This document shows positions 17,160-25,250 of a stretch of DNA of 62,687 bases, piece by piece. The notes below the pieces were generated by a model. That model did not search any database. It was given only the letters and a program-made list of their open reading frames with translations, and was not told the origin of the DNA. Every line of letters starts with the position of its first letter. The first letter of the stretch is position 1. Source of the stretch: Paracoccus zeaxanthinifaciens ATCC 21588 (GTDB taxonomy: Bacteria; Pseudomonadota; Alphaproteobacteria; Rhodobacterales; Rhodobacteraceae); NCBI RefSeq assembly GCF_000420145.1, contig NZ_ATUJ01000017.1, forward strand, positions 1-62,687, given 5' to 3'. Both the position numbers and the translations under genes were made by a program.

Positions 17160-17998
17160 TGAGCGTTGCCGCAACCCGTCTGCCCGCCCGCATCCTGCCC
17201 TGGTGGCCCGCGATCCTGCTGGGCGCGATGGTGCTGGTCGCGATCTTCGCGCCGCTTCTTGCGCCGATGGACCCCGACCGGCAGAACCTGCTGGCCCGCC
17301 TGAAGGTGCCCGGCTTCGAGAGCCGGGGCGCCACCAACTGGCTGGGCACGGACGAGCTGGGCCGCGACATCCTCAGCCGCCTGATCCACGGCGCGCGGGT
17401 GTCGATTTCCGTGGCCGTCCTGTCGGTGCTGCTGTCGGGCGTCGTGGGCATCACCGTCGGCATGCTGGCCGGATACCTGCGCGGCTGGACCGAGACCGTG
17501 CTGATGCGGCTGGTCGACATCTTCCTGTCGATCCCCGCGATCCTGCTGGCGATCATCACCGTGGCGGTGCTGGGGCCGGGCTTCTTCAACGTGATCCTGG
17601 TCCTCGCGCTGACGCGGTGGCCGCGCTATGCCCGCGTGGCCTATGGCCAGACGCTGTCGGTCGCCCGCCAGCCCTTCGTGACGCTGGCGCGGTCGATGGG
17701 CTGTTCGGTCCCGCGCGCGCTGCTGCGCCACATCCTGCCCAACATCATCGGGCCGATCCTGGTCGTGGCCACGCTGGAATTCGGGCTGATGGTCCTGTTC
17801 GAGGCGGGCCTGTCATTCCTGGGCCTCGGCGTGCAGCCGCCCACCGCAAGCTGGGGCGCGATGCTGTCCACGGGCCGCAACTATGTCGCGACGGCCTGGT
17901 GGATCGCCACCTTCCCGGGGCTTGCCCTGTTCATGCTGGTGCTGTCGGCCAACCTGATTGGCGACCGCCTGAGCGACATCATTGGAAAAGGACGCTGA
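17159..17998 (+). CDS. Dipeptide-type ABC transporter permease, DppC-like
   Basis: The 279-residue protein shows the DppC-type motif NWLGTDELGRDILSRLIHGAR near residue 60, the EAA loop SMGCSVPRALLRHILPN near 180, and EAGLSFLGLGVQPPTASWG near 220. It pairs with the preceding permease to form the transmembrane channel. Start and preceding stop overlap (GTGATGA), and the next gene begins three bases after its stop. Confidence 0.93.
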   Translation: MSVAATRLPARILPWWPAILLGAMVLVAIFAPLLAPMDPDRQNLLARLKVPGFESRGATNWLGTDELGRDILSRLIHGARVSISVAVLSVLLSGVVGITVGMLAGYLRGWTETVLMRLVDIFLSIPAILLAIITVAVLGPGFFNVILVLALTRWPRYARVAYGQTLSVARQPFVTLARSMGCSVPRALLRHILPNIIGPILVVATLEFGLMVLFEAGLSFLGLGVQPPTASWGAMLSTGRNYVATAWWIATFPGLALFMLVLSANLIGDRLSDIIGKGR

Positions 17999-18000
17999 GA

Positions 18001-18759
18001 ATGCATTTCGGAACCGCCTTCGAAGGCAAGCGCGTGGTCGTCACCGGTGCCAGCGGCATCATGGGCCGCGCCCTGGCCGACCAGTTCGAGGCCAACGGCG
18101 CGATCGTCTGCCGGACCGATCTGAACGTGGACGGGATGCCGGGCTTTGCCGTTGCCGCCGATCTGACCGACGATGCCGGGCTGGACCACCTGCTGGCCGC
18201 CATAGCCGCCGAATGGGGCGCGCCGGACGTGGTGATCAACAATGCCGCGCTCTATCCGTCCGCCTTCATGCTGGACATGGAGGTTGCGGATTGGGACCGG
18301 ATCATGTCCGTGAACCTGCGCGCGCCCTTCGTGCTGACGCGCGGCTTCGCGCTGCAGATGATCGAGGCGGGCGTCCGGGGCAATGTCATCAACATCTCGT
18401 CTGGGGCGGCGCGCAAGATGCGGCGCACGATGGTGACCTATTGCATGTCCAAGACCGCGCTGGACCGCCTGACCAAGGGTTTCGCGCTGGAACTGGCCGA
18501 ATTCGGCATCCGCGTGAACGCGCTGGAGCCGGGCTTCGCGGCGGGCAGCGCCGTGTCCAGCCTGCCCAAGGAACATGTCGACCGCGTGATGGCGAACATC
18601 CCCCTTGGCCACGAGACCACCGCCGAGGATGTCGGCAATGCCGCGCTGTACCTGGCATCCGACGCCGCCCGCAACGTGACCGGCGCGACCCTGTCGGTCG
18701 ATGGCGGCAATTCAGCGGGCAGCCTCGATGTCTATCAGGACAAGAAGTCGCCGCTATGA
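18001..18759 (+). CDS. Short-chain dehydrogenase/reductase in the ABC operon
   Basis: The 252-residue SDR has TGASGIMGRAL (residues 14-24), NNAALYP near 80, NISSGAARKMRRTM with the catalytic Ser, YCMSK, and the C-terminal SVDGGNSAG. The tyrosine of YCMSK and the following lysine are intact. It is embedded between the permease and NodB-fold genes with overlapping starts, so it probably oxidises or reduces an intermediate released from the imported compound. The substrate is not evident from sequence. Confidence 0.87.
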   Translation: MHFGTAFEGKRVVVTGASGIMGRALADQFEANGAIVCRTDLNVDGMPGFAVAADLTDDAGLDHLLAAIAAEWGAPDVVINNAALYPSAFMLDMEVADWDRIMSVNLRAPFVLTRGFALQMIEAGVRGNVINISSGAARKMRRTMVTYCMSKTALDRLTKGFALELAEFGIRVNALEPGFAAGSAVSSLPKEHVDRVMANIPLGHETTAEDVGNAALYLASDAARNVTGATLSVDGGNSAGSLDVYQDKKSPL

Positions 18760-19625
18760 TCTGGTCGCCTGCGCCATATCCCTGGCCCGAGGGCAAGCGC
18801 GCCGCCGCGTGTTTCAGCGTCGATGTGGACGCGGTCTCGCCCTATCTGTGGGCCACGCGGAACGCACGGCCCGAAACCATCGCCGTGCCCGAACATCGCA
18901 TGGCGGGGATGCGGCGCGGGCTGTCGCGGATGACCGACATGCTGGCGCGGCTTGACCTGCGCGGCAGCTTCTTCGTGCCGGCGGTCGTCGCGCGCGAGAA
19001 CCCCGACCTGCTGCCCGGCCTTGTCGAACGCGGCCACGAGATCGCGCTGCATGGCGACTGGCACGAACTGGTCGGCGACATCTCGGACCAGCAGTTCACC
19101 GATGCGCTGGAGGGCTCGATCCAGCTGTTCGTCGCGCAGACCGGCCAGCGCCCCGAGGGCTTCCGGTCGCCCGCATGGGAGATGACGCCCCACATGCTGC
19201 GAGAGCTGCGGCGTCTGGACCTGTGGGATTCCTCGCTGATGGGCGAGGACGTGCCCTATACCATCGGCGGCGTGACCGAGTTGCCGGTGCGGTGGGATAT
19301 CGACGACGCCATCTTCTTCAAGTTCCTGGGCGCGGGCGACCGCGCGCCGCGTTCCCATCTGGAAATAGGCGAGCGTTGGCAGTCCGAGGCCCGCTCCGCC
19401 CGCCGTCATGGCAGCCTGTTCATGCTGACCGTCCATGACTGGATCAGCGGCCGCCCCGCGCGCATCGACATGCTGGAGGATCTGTGGCGCATGATCGCCC
19501 ACAGCGACGACATCTGGCGCCCCACCTGCGGAGAGCTGGCGCAGCATCATCGCGGCCTGACCGATCAGCCCGACTTCCCGCTGCCGCAGCTTCCCGTCCA
19601 TACCACCAAGGGATCACCGCAATGA
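18756..19625 (+). CDS. NodB-fold deacetylase/cyclic imidase-like hydrolase
   Basis: The 289-residue product is a polysaccharide-deacetylase (NodB homology) fold enzyme: catalytic/metal Asp pair in FSVDVDAVS (Asp23, Asp25), metal His99 and His103 in ALHGDWHE, and FRSPAWEMT. The SVDVD and LHGxxHE variants match the PgdA-like/cyclic imide hydrolase branch rather than chitin deacetylases. There is no signal peptide, so it acts in the cytoplasm, which argues for a small amide or imide substrate delivered by the operon's transporter. It overlaps both neighbours by four bases. Confidence 0.8.
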   Translation: MIWSPAPYPWPEGKRAAACFSVDVDAVSPYLWATRNARPETIAVPEHRMAGMRRGLSRMTDMLARLDLRGSFFVPAVVARENPDLLPGLVERGHEIALHGDWHELVGDISDQQFTDALEGSIQLFVAQTGQRPEGFRSPAWEMTPHMLRELRRLDLWDSSLMGEDVPYTIGGVTELPVRWDIDDAIFFKFLGAGDRAPRSHLEIGERWQSEARSARRHGSLFMLTVHDWISGRPARIDMLEDLWRMIAHSDDIWRPTCGELAQHHRGLTDQPDFPLPQLPVHTTKGSPQ

Positions 19626-21190
19626 ACGAACACCCAGCCATTCGCGGCGGCGCGCAGGCCTGGTCGCTGAGCAAGCCGCAGGTCGCAGGCGCCAAGGGCA
19701 TCGTCGTGGCCCAGCACCGCGAGGCCGCGCAGATCGGCGCGGACATCCTGTCGCAGGGCGGCAACGCGATGGACGCCGCCATCGCCACCGCGCTGGTCCT
19801 GTCGGTGGTCGAGCCCTGGCTGTCGGGCATCGGCGGCGGCGGCTTCCTGCTGCACGCGGCGGCCGACGGCACGGTCGATGCGCTGGATTTCAACCTGATG
19901 TCGCCGCAGGGGCTGGACCCCGCCGACTATCCGCTTGCGGGCGGGTCGGACGGCGACTGGTTCGACTGGCCCGCCGTGCGCGACAATCGCAACATCACGG
20001 GCGGCTCGTCCATCTGCACGCCGGGGGCGGTGGCGGGCTTTGCCGCGGCGCTGGAACGGTTCGGCACCATGTCCTGGGCCGATATCGTGGCCCCCGCAGC
20101 CCAGATCGCGGCCCGTGGCATGACGGTCGACTGGTTCGCGGACCTGGCCTTTGCCGTGGATCGCACGAACCTTCTGGGCAACACGGCGGCGACGATGCTG
20201 TTCCTGGACCCCGACCTTCGGCAGCCGCATCCCGATACGGCCTCGGCCACCGTTCTGCCCATGCCGAAGAAGGCCGCCGTCCTGCGCCGGCTGGCCCAGA
20301 ACGGCCCGCGCGAATTCTACGAGGGGGAAACCGCCGATCTGATGCTGCAGGACCTGGCGCAGGTCGGTTCCTGCATCAGCGCCAAGGATCTGCGCGATTA
20401 CAACGTGGTCTGGCAGGAACCTCAGGTTCAGGAGTACCGTGACCGGCAGATCTGCGTCATCCCCGGTCTGTCCGGCGGGCCCAGCCTGCTGCGGGCGCTG
20501 TCGCATCTGCAGGACCGCCAGATCGGCACGCTGTCCGACGCGGAACAGTCGGCGGCCCATGCGGTCGCCTGCCGCGAGGCCTATGAATACCGGCTGAAGA
20601 CGTTGGGCCACGCCGCCGCGACCGAGGATTGCACCAGCCATCTGTCGGTGATCGACGCGCAGGGGAACATGGTGTCGCTGACCAACACGCTGCTGTCGCG
20701 CTTCGGGTCCAAGGTGGTGCTGCCGCAGACCGATATCGTGATGAACAACGGCATGATGTGGTTCGATCCGCGCCACGGGCAGCCGAACTCGATCGCGCCG
20801 GGGGTCAAGCCCTTGGCCAACATGTCGCCGGTGATCGCGCTGCGCGATGGCCGCCCCGAGATCGCGCTTGGCGCGGCGGGCGGTCGGCAGATCTTCCCGG
20901 CGGTGCTGCAGATCCTGTCGCACCTGATCGACCGGGGCGATACGCCGGAAACCGCGATGGCCCGCCCGCGCATCGATGCCAGCACGGCGACGATCCTCGT
21001 GGACCGGCGCGCGGCGGCGGATGTGGCGACCGCGATCAGCGAACATCACCCGGTGCAGCTGACCGACGACACCGTCTATCCGGTGCAGTTCGCGATCCCC
21101 TCGCTGGTGCAGGCGGGGCAGGGCGACGGCATGGCGGCGGGCGCCGCGCATCCGGTCAGCCCCTGGGCCGCAGCGGTGGCCGCGCCATGA
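19622..21190 (+). CDS. Gamma-glutamyltransferase-family Ntn hydrolase, cytosolic
   Basis: The 522-residue protein is full length for the gamma-glutamyltranspeptidase family. N-terminal SQGGNAMDAAIATALVLSV and GGGGFLLH, and the autoprocessing site DCTSHLSVIDAQGN with candidate nucleophile Thr338 (first Thr of the usual TTH, here TSH), are present. VKPLANMSPVI and GAAGGRQIFPAVLQIL complete the signature. Typical GGTs have signal peptides; this one does not, so it should process imported gamma-glutamyl or related amides inside the cell. It lies between the NodB-fold gene and the transporter ATPases with coupled starts. Confidence 0.88.
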   Translation: MNEHPAIRGGAQAWSLSKPQVAGAKGIVVAQHREAAQIGADILSQGGNAMDAAIATALVLSVVEPWLSGIGGGGFLLHAAADGTVDALDFNLMSPQGLDPADYPLAGGSDGDWFDWPAVRDNRNITGGSSICTPGAVAGFAAALERFGTMSWADIVAPAAQIAARGMTVDWFADLAFAVDRTNLLGNTAATMLFLDPDLRQPHPDTASATVLPMPKKAAVLRRLAQNGPREFYEGETADLMLQDLAQVGSCISAKDLRDYNVVWQEPQVQEYRDRQICVIPGLSGGPSLLRALSHLQDRQIGTLSDAEQSAAHAVACREAYEYRLKTLGHAAATEDCTSHLSVIDAQGNMVSLTNTLLSRFGSKVVLPQTDIVMNNGMMWFDPRHGQPNSIAPGVKPLANMSPVIALRDGRPEIALGAAGGRQIFPAVLQILSHLIDRGDTPETAMARPRIDASTATILVDRRAAADVATAISEHHPVQLTDDTVYPVQFAIPSLVQAGQGDGMAAGAAHPVSPWAAAVAAP

Positions 21191-22143
21191 GCCTGCTGGA
21201 GGTCACGGATCTTGCGGTCGCTGCCGGATCGCTGCAACTGGTCGATGGTGTCACGCTGGACGTCCGCCCGGGCGAGGTCGTCGCGCTGGTCGGCGAGAGC
21301 GGCTCGGGGAAATCGCTGACGGCGCTGTCGGTGATCGGGCTTCTGGCCGACAGCCTGCGCATCACGCGCGGCAGCATCCGTTTCGACGGGGTGCCCGTTC
21401 ATGGCGCGGGCGGGCAGGACATGGCCGACCTGCGCGGCAACGGGCTGGCGATGATCTTCCAGGAACCCGTGTCATCGTTGAACCCGCTGATGCCCATCGG
21501 TGCGCAGGTCGCCGAGAGCCTGATCGTCCATGGCCGCGCCTCGGCCGCGGATGCCGCGCAGCAGGCCGTGCGCATGCTGGGCCGCGTGGGCATTCCCGAC
21601 CCCGAACGCCGGGCGCATCAATTGCCGGCGGAACTGTCGGGCGGGATGTGCCAGCGGGTGATGATCGCCGCGGCGCTGATATCGCGGCCCCGTCTGCTGA
21701 TCGCGGACGAGCCGACGACCGCGCTGGACGTCACCATCCAGGCGCAGATCCTGGACCTGATCCGCGACCTGGCCGAGGAAGAGGGCACCGCCGTCCTGAT
21801 GATCACCCACGACATGGGGATCGTCGCCGAAATGGCCGACCGCGTCTGCGTGATGTATGGCGGGCGCGTCGTGGAGCAGGGCGACGTGCACGACATCTTC
21901 CGCCAGCCGCGCCACCCCTATACCGCGATGCTGCTGCGCACCATTCCGCGCTTGGATCACCCGCCGAAGCAGGAACTGTTCGCCATTCCGGGCAATGTCC
22001 CCAGCCCCCGGAACTGGCCGCAGGGCTGCCGCTTCAAGACCCGATGCGACCGCGCGACGGCACAATGCGACGCCACGCCCGCCCTGTCCGAAGGCGCGCA
22101 TCGCGTTGCCTGCTTCCACCCCCTGTCCGAGGGCATGACATGA
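21187..22143 (+). CDS. Dipeptide-type ABC transporter ATPase, DppD-like
   Basis: The 318-residue ATPase has Walker A GESGSGKS (near 37), [16 protein letters not shown]-loop region, signature [15 protein letters not shown], Walker [15 protein letters not shown] and the C-terminal oligopeptide-transporter extension with cysteines (QGCRFKTRC). The signature has Cys where most relatives have Arg/Lys after GGM (GGMCQR), a minor oddity. It drives the 14.7-18.0 kb permease pair together with the next gene, with which it overlaps by four bases. Confidence 0.93.
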   Translation: MSLLEVTDLAVAAGSLQLVDGVTLDVRPGEVVALVGESGSGKSLTALSVIGLLADSLRITRGSIRFDGVPVHGAGGQDMADLRGNGLAMIFQEPVSSLNPLMPIGAQVAESLIVHGRASAADAAQQAVRMLGRVGIPDPERRAHQLPAELSGGMCQRVMIAAALISRPRLLIADEPTTALDVTIQAQILDLIRDLAEEEGTAVLMITHDMGIVAEMADRVCVMYGGRVVEQGDVHDIFRQPRHPYTAMLLRTIPRLDHPPKQELFAIPGNVPSPRNWPQGCRFKTRCDRATAQCDATPALSEGAHRVACFHPLSEGMT

Positions 22144-23099
22144 CCGCGCTTCTGGAATTGCAGGACCTCAAGGTGCATTTTCCGGGCAGGGGCGGGCGTT
22201 CCGCCCCCGTCACCCGCGCCGTGGACGGGGTCAGCCTGACCATCCACCAGGGCGAGACCGTCGCCGTCGTCGGCGAATCCGGCTGCGGCAAATCCACGAC
22301 CGGCAACGCAGCACTTGGGCTGGCCCCCGTCACGGGTGGCCGCATCCTGTTCGAGGGGCGCGACCTTGCCAGCCTGCGCCCGACCGAACGTCGCGCCCTG
22401 TGGCAGCAGGTGCAGGTGGTGTTCCAGGACCCGGTCTCGGCGCTGAACCCGCGCATGTCGATCGCCCGTTCCATCGCCGAACCGCTGGTCATCAACGGCT
22501 GGCCCGCCGACAAGGTGCGCGCCCGCGTGGATGAGCTGATGGAGCTGGTCGGCCTGAACCCCGACCAGCGCGACCGCCGCCCGACCGCGCTGTCGGGCGG
22601 TCAGCGGCAGCGGGTCGTGATCGCGCGGGCGCTGGCGCTGTCCCCGAAACTGGTGATCTGCGACGAGCCTGTCAGCGCGCTGGACGTGTCCATCCAGAGC
22701 CAGATCCTGAACCTGCTGCTGCGGCTGCAGCGCGACCTGGGGCTGAGCTATCTGTTCATCTCGCATGATCTCAGCGTGGTGCGGCACATCGCGGACCGCG
22801 TCTGCGTGATGTATCTGGGCATCGTGGTCGAGGAAGGCTCCGTGACCGAGGTCTTCGCGCATCCGCACCACCCCTATACCCGCGCGCTGATCAGCGCGAT
22901 CCCGCGCCCCGACGTGTCGCGCAGGGATCGCGGGTCGCGCATCCTGCTGAAGGGCGACCTGCCCAGCCCGCTGAACCCGCCCCCGGGCTGCCCCTTCGCC
23001 ACGCGCTGCCCGAAGGTCATGCCGGAATGTTCCGCCGCGCGTCCGCCCCTGGAACGGATCGGCACGGATCGCAGCGTTCGCTGCATCGCGCCGGACTAG
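22140..23099 (+). CDS. Dipeptide-type ABC transporter ATPase, DppF-like
   Basis: The 319-residue ATPase has Walker A GESGCGKST, FQDPVSALNPRMSI, signature LSGGQRQRVVIARAL, Walker B LVICDEPVSALDVS and the C-terminal PPGCPFATRCPK oligopeptide-ATPase extension. It is the last gene of the operon that starts with GntR at 13979. Its stop codon TAG at 23097-23099 shares the palindrome CTAG with the stop of the convergent Rieske gene. Confidence 0.93.
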   Translation: MTALLELQDLKVHFPGRGGRSAPVTRAVDGVSLTIHQGETVAVVGESGCGKSTTGNAALGLAPVTGGRILFEGRDLASLRPTERRALWQQVQVVFQDPVSALNPRMSIARSIAEPLVINGWPADKVRARVDELMELVGLNPDQRDRRPTALSGGQRQRVVIARALALSPKLVICDEPVSALDVSIQSQILNLLLRLQRDLGLSYLFISHDLSVVRHIADRVCVMYLGIVVEEGSVTEVFAHPHHPYTRALISAIPRPDVSRRDRGSRILLKGDLPSPLNPPPGCPFATRCPKVMPECSAARPPLERIGTDRSVRCIAPD

Positions 23100-23455
23100 G
23101 GGGCGTCGCCGATCACCAGCATGCCCTGCGACAGCCGGACGGGAACGGGGTCCAGCCCGCACTCGGCGCCCTGGACGGCCTGGCCCGTCGCGATGTCGAA
23201 GCGCGCGCCATGCGCGGTGCACATCAGCATCGTCCCGTCCGCCGACAGGATGCGGTCGCCGCGATGGTCCAGCGGCAGGTACTGGTGCGGACAGGCGTTC
23301 ACATAGGCGCGAAACCCGTCGCCCGCCCGCAGGACCAGCAGAGGAAAGCCGCCCCTGTCGCCGCCCACGCGCAGCGACAGGACCGGGTTTACGCGATCGG
23401 CCTCGCAGATGCGCGTGCCGGGCTGCGGTGCGGTCGCGTAATCCGTCCAGGTCAT
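23096..23455 (-). CDS. Rieske [2Fe-2S] ferredoxin-like protein
   Basis: The 119-residue protein binds a Rieske cluster through CPH (Cys55, His57) and CTAH (Cys79, His82). It is a small soluble Rieske protein without an oxygenase domain. It follows hpd by 31 bases on the same strand, so it belongs to the tyrosine-catabolic transcript. Similar Rieske proteins are found next to hmgA/fahA genes in some proteobacteria, but a role in the pathway is not established from this sequence. GGGGGA precedes the ATG. Confidence 0.87.
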   Translation of the reverse strand: MTWTDYATAPQPGTRICEADRVNPVLSLRVGGDRGGFPLLVLRAGDGFRAYVNACPHQYLPLDHRGDRILSADGTMLMCTAHGARFDIATGQAVQGAECGLDPVPVRLSQGMLVIGDAP

Positions 23456-23486
23456 GGCCCGGTCCCCCTGTCCTGCGGAAGGTGCG

Positions 23487-24599
23487 TCACTCGGCGGGCG
23501 CGGCTGACAGGACCCCGCGGCGCACCTGGTCTTCCTCGATCGACTCGAACAGGGCGCGGAAATTCCCCTCGCCGAAGCCGTCATCGCCCTTGCGCTGGAT
23601 GAACTCGAAGAAGATCGGGCCGATCACCGTCTTCGAGAAGATCTGCAGCAGGATGCGCGTCTCGCCGCCGCCCACCACGCCTTCGCCGTCGATCAGGATC
23701 CCGTGCTTGCGCATCTGGTCCAGGGGCTCCTCGTGGCCCTTCACGCGGCGATGCGACATCTCGTAATAGGTGTCGGGCGGGCCGGGCATGAACTCCATCC
23801 CCGCATCCGCGATCAGGTCGGTCCCGGCATAGATGTCGTCCGAGGCGATGGCGATGTGCTGGATGCCCTCGCCCTTGTATTCGCGCAGGTATTCCTCGAT
23901 CTGGCTGTGATCGTCGGTGCTTTCGTTGATCGGAATGCGGATCTTGCCGTCGGGCGAGGTCAGCGCACGGCTGACAAGGCCCGTCTGCTTGCCCTTGATG
24001 TCGAAATACTTGATTTCGCGGAAATTGAACGTCTCGTGATAGAACCTGTACCAGGTGTCCATGTTCCCGCGGATCACGTTGTGGGTCAGGTGATCCAGAT
24101 AGTAGAAGCCGAAGCCCTTCGGGCGCGGGTCCGCTTGGTCCAGCCAGTCGTAATCGGCGTCATAGGCGCTGCCCGCATCGCCATAGCGATCGATGAAATA
24201 CAGAAGCGATCCGCCGATACCCAGAACGGCCGGCGCCTCGATCGACTTGCCCGGCCCGTTATATTCCGTGGCGCCCAGATCCAGCGCGCGCTGCAGGGCG
24301 ACCTGCGCATCGACCACGCGCCATGCCATCGCGGGGGCGCAGGGGCCGTGTTCGGCCACGAAGCCCGCCGCATGCCCCGCCGGATCGGCGTTCAGCAGAT
24401 AGTTGATATCCCCCTGGCGATAGAGCGTGACGTCCTTCGTCTTGTGTCTTGCGACCGGCACGAAGCCCATCTGCCGGAAGATCCGGTCGAGGATCTCGGG
24501 CTGGGGATGGGCGTATTCGACGAATTCGAAACCATCGGTGCCTGCCGGGTTTGCGGCGCTGATCGTGGCCTTCGGGGCATTGTGCGGAAACGGACCCAT
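23487..24599 (-). CDS. hpd: 4-hydroxyphenylpyruvate dioxygenase
   Basis: The 370-residue product is full length for HPPD, which converts 4-hydroxyphenylpyruvate to homogentisate using Fe(II). Two vicinal-oxygen-chelate halves are seen. HLTHNVIRGNMDTWYRFY and EGIQHIAIASDDIY carry iron-binding His residues and the C-terminal GGGETRILLQIFSKT and GPIFFEFIQRKGDDGFGEGN segments are the most conserved HPPD region. ATG 24599 is preceded by AGGAAGGAAAAG; the frame extends seven codons more without support. It is divergent from an Lrp regulator, with paired palindromes between them. Confidence 0.96.
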   Translation of the reverse strand: MGPFPHNAPKATISAANPAGTDGFEFVEYAHPQPEILDRIFRQMGFVPVARHKTKDVTLYRQGDINYLLNADPAGHAAGFVAEHGPCAPAMAWRVVDAQVALQRALDLGATEYNGPGKSIEAPAVLGIGGSLLYFIDRYGDAGSAYDADYDWLDQADPRPKGFGFYYLDHLTHNVIRGNMDTWYRFYHETFNFREIKYFDIKGKQTGLVSRALTSPDGKIRIPINESTDDHSQIEEYLREYKGEGIQHIAIASDDIYAGTDLIADAGMEFMPGPPDTYYEMSHRRVKGHEEPLDQMRKHGILIDGEGVVGGGETRILLQIFSKTVIGPIFFEFIQRKGDDGFGEGNFRALFESIEEDQVRRGVLSAAPAE

Positions 24600-24649
24600 G
24601 ACGCTTTTCCTTCCTGGCATCTGTTGCGATCAGGATGACACGAGCCGCG

Positions 24650-24705
24650 CGCACGAAGCTTGCATAGTGAACGGGGTTGGCAGATGATATGCACGAAACG
24701 TGCAT
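24650..24705. promoter_or_regulatory. Paired Lrp-type operators between hpd and its regulator
   Basis: TGCACGAAACGTGCA at 24690-24704 is a near-perfect palindrome. CGCACGAAGCTTGCA at 24650-24664 is the same element with three mismatches. Their centres are 40 bases apart, close to four helical turns, the phased arrangement used by Lrp/AsnC proteins that wrap DNA. They sit in the gap between hpd and the divergent Lrp gene. Confidence 0.7.
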
Positions 24706-24728
24706 GTATCGGCAGAAAGGTGCGCCCG

Positions 24729-25190
24729 ATGAAGCTGGATCGGTTCGATATCTTGATCCTGACCGCATTGCAGCGCGATGGCGCGCTGACGAACGCCGCC
24801 CTGGCCGAGATCGTGAAGCTGTCGCCCTCGCAGTGCTCGCGGCGGCGGGCGGCCCTGGAAGAGGCCCGCGTGATCGAGGGGTATTCCGCGCGGCTGGGGG
24901 CGGCCAAGCTGGGCTATGGCCTGCGGTCCATCGTGCGTGTGAACCTGTCCAGCCACGGCCAGCGCAAAGAGGACGACTTCGCCCGCTTCGTCGCGACGCA
25001 TCCCCAGATCCGGTCGGCCTTCTCGGTCTCGGGGGATGCCGACTACATCCTGGATGTCAGGGTGCGCGATCTGGATGCCTTCGCGGATTTCGTCCACGCG
25101 CATCTTCTGCCGCATCCGCAGGTGTCGCAGGTCAGGTCCGAGATCGTGCTGAAGACCCTGAAGGACGATCAGGGCATCGTGCCGGGCTGA
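24729..25190 (+). CDS. Lrp/AsnC-family regulator, probably of hpd
   Basis: The 153-residue protein has an AsnC-type DNA-binding domain (LDRFDILILTALQRDGALTN, SPSQCSRRRAALEEA) and the RAM sensing domain (SGDADYILDVRVRDLDAF). ATG 24729 follows AAAGGTG. It is divergent from hpd and faces fahA at its 3' end. Lrp proteins beside hpd commonly activate tyrosine/phenylalanine catabolism in response to the amino acid. That role is inferred from the location and from the two matching palindromes at 24650-24705. Confidence 0.88.
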   Translation: MKLDRFDILILTALQRDGALTNAALAEIVKLSPSQCSRRRAALEEARVIEGYSARLGAAKLGYGLRSIVRVNLSSHGQRKEDDFARFVATHPQIRSAFSVSGDADYILDVRVRDLDAFADFVHAHLLPHPQVSQVRSEIVLKTLKDDQGIVPG

Positions 25191-25250
25191 TCGTGGCGGA
25201 GAAGGCGGGTTCGGGCGCTTCCTTTTCGACAATGGCGGCGGTCGCGGTCG

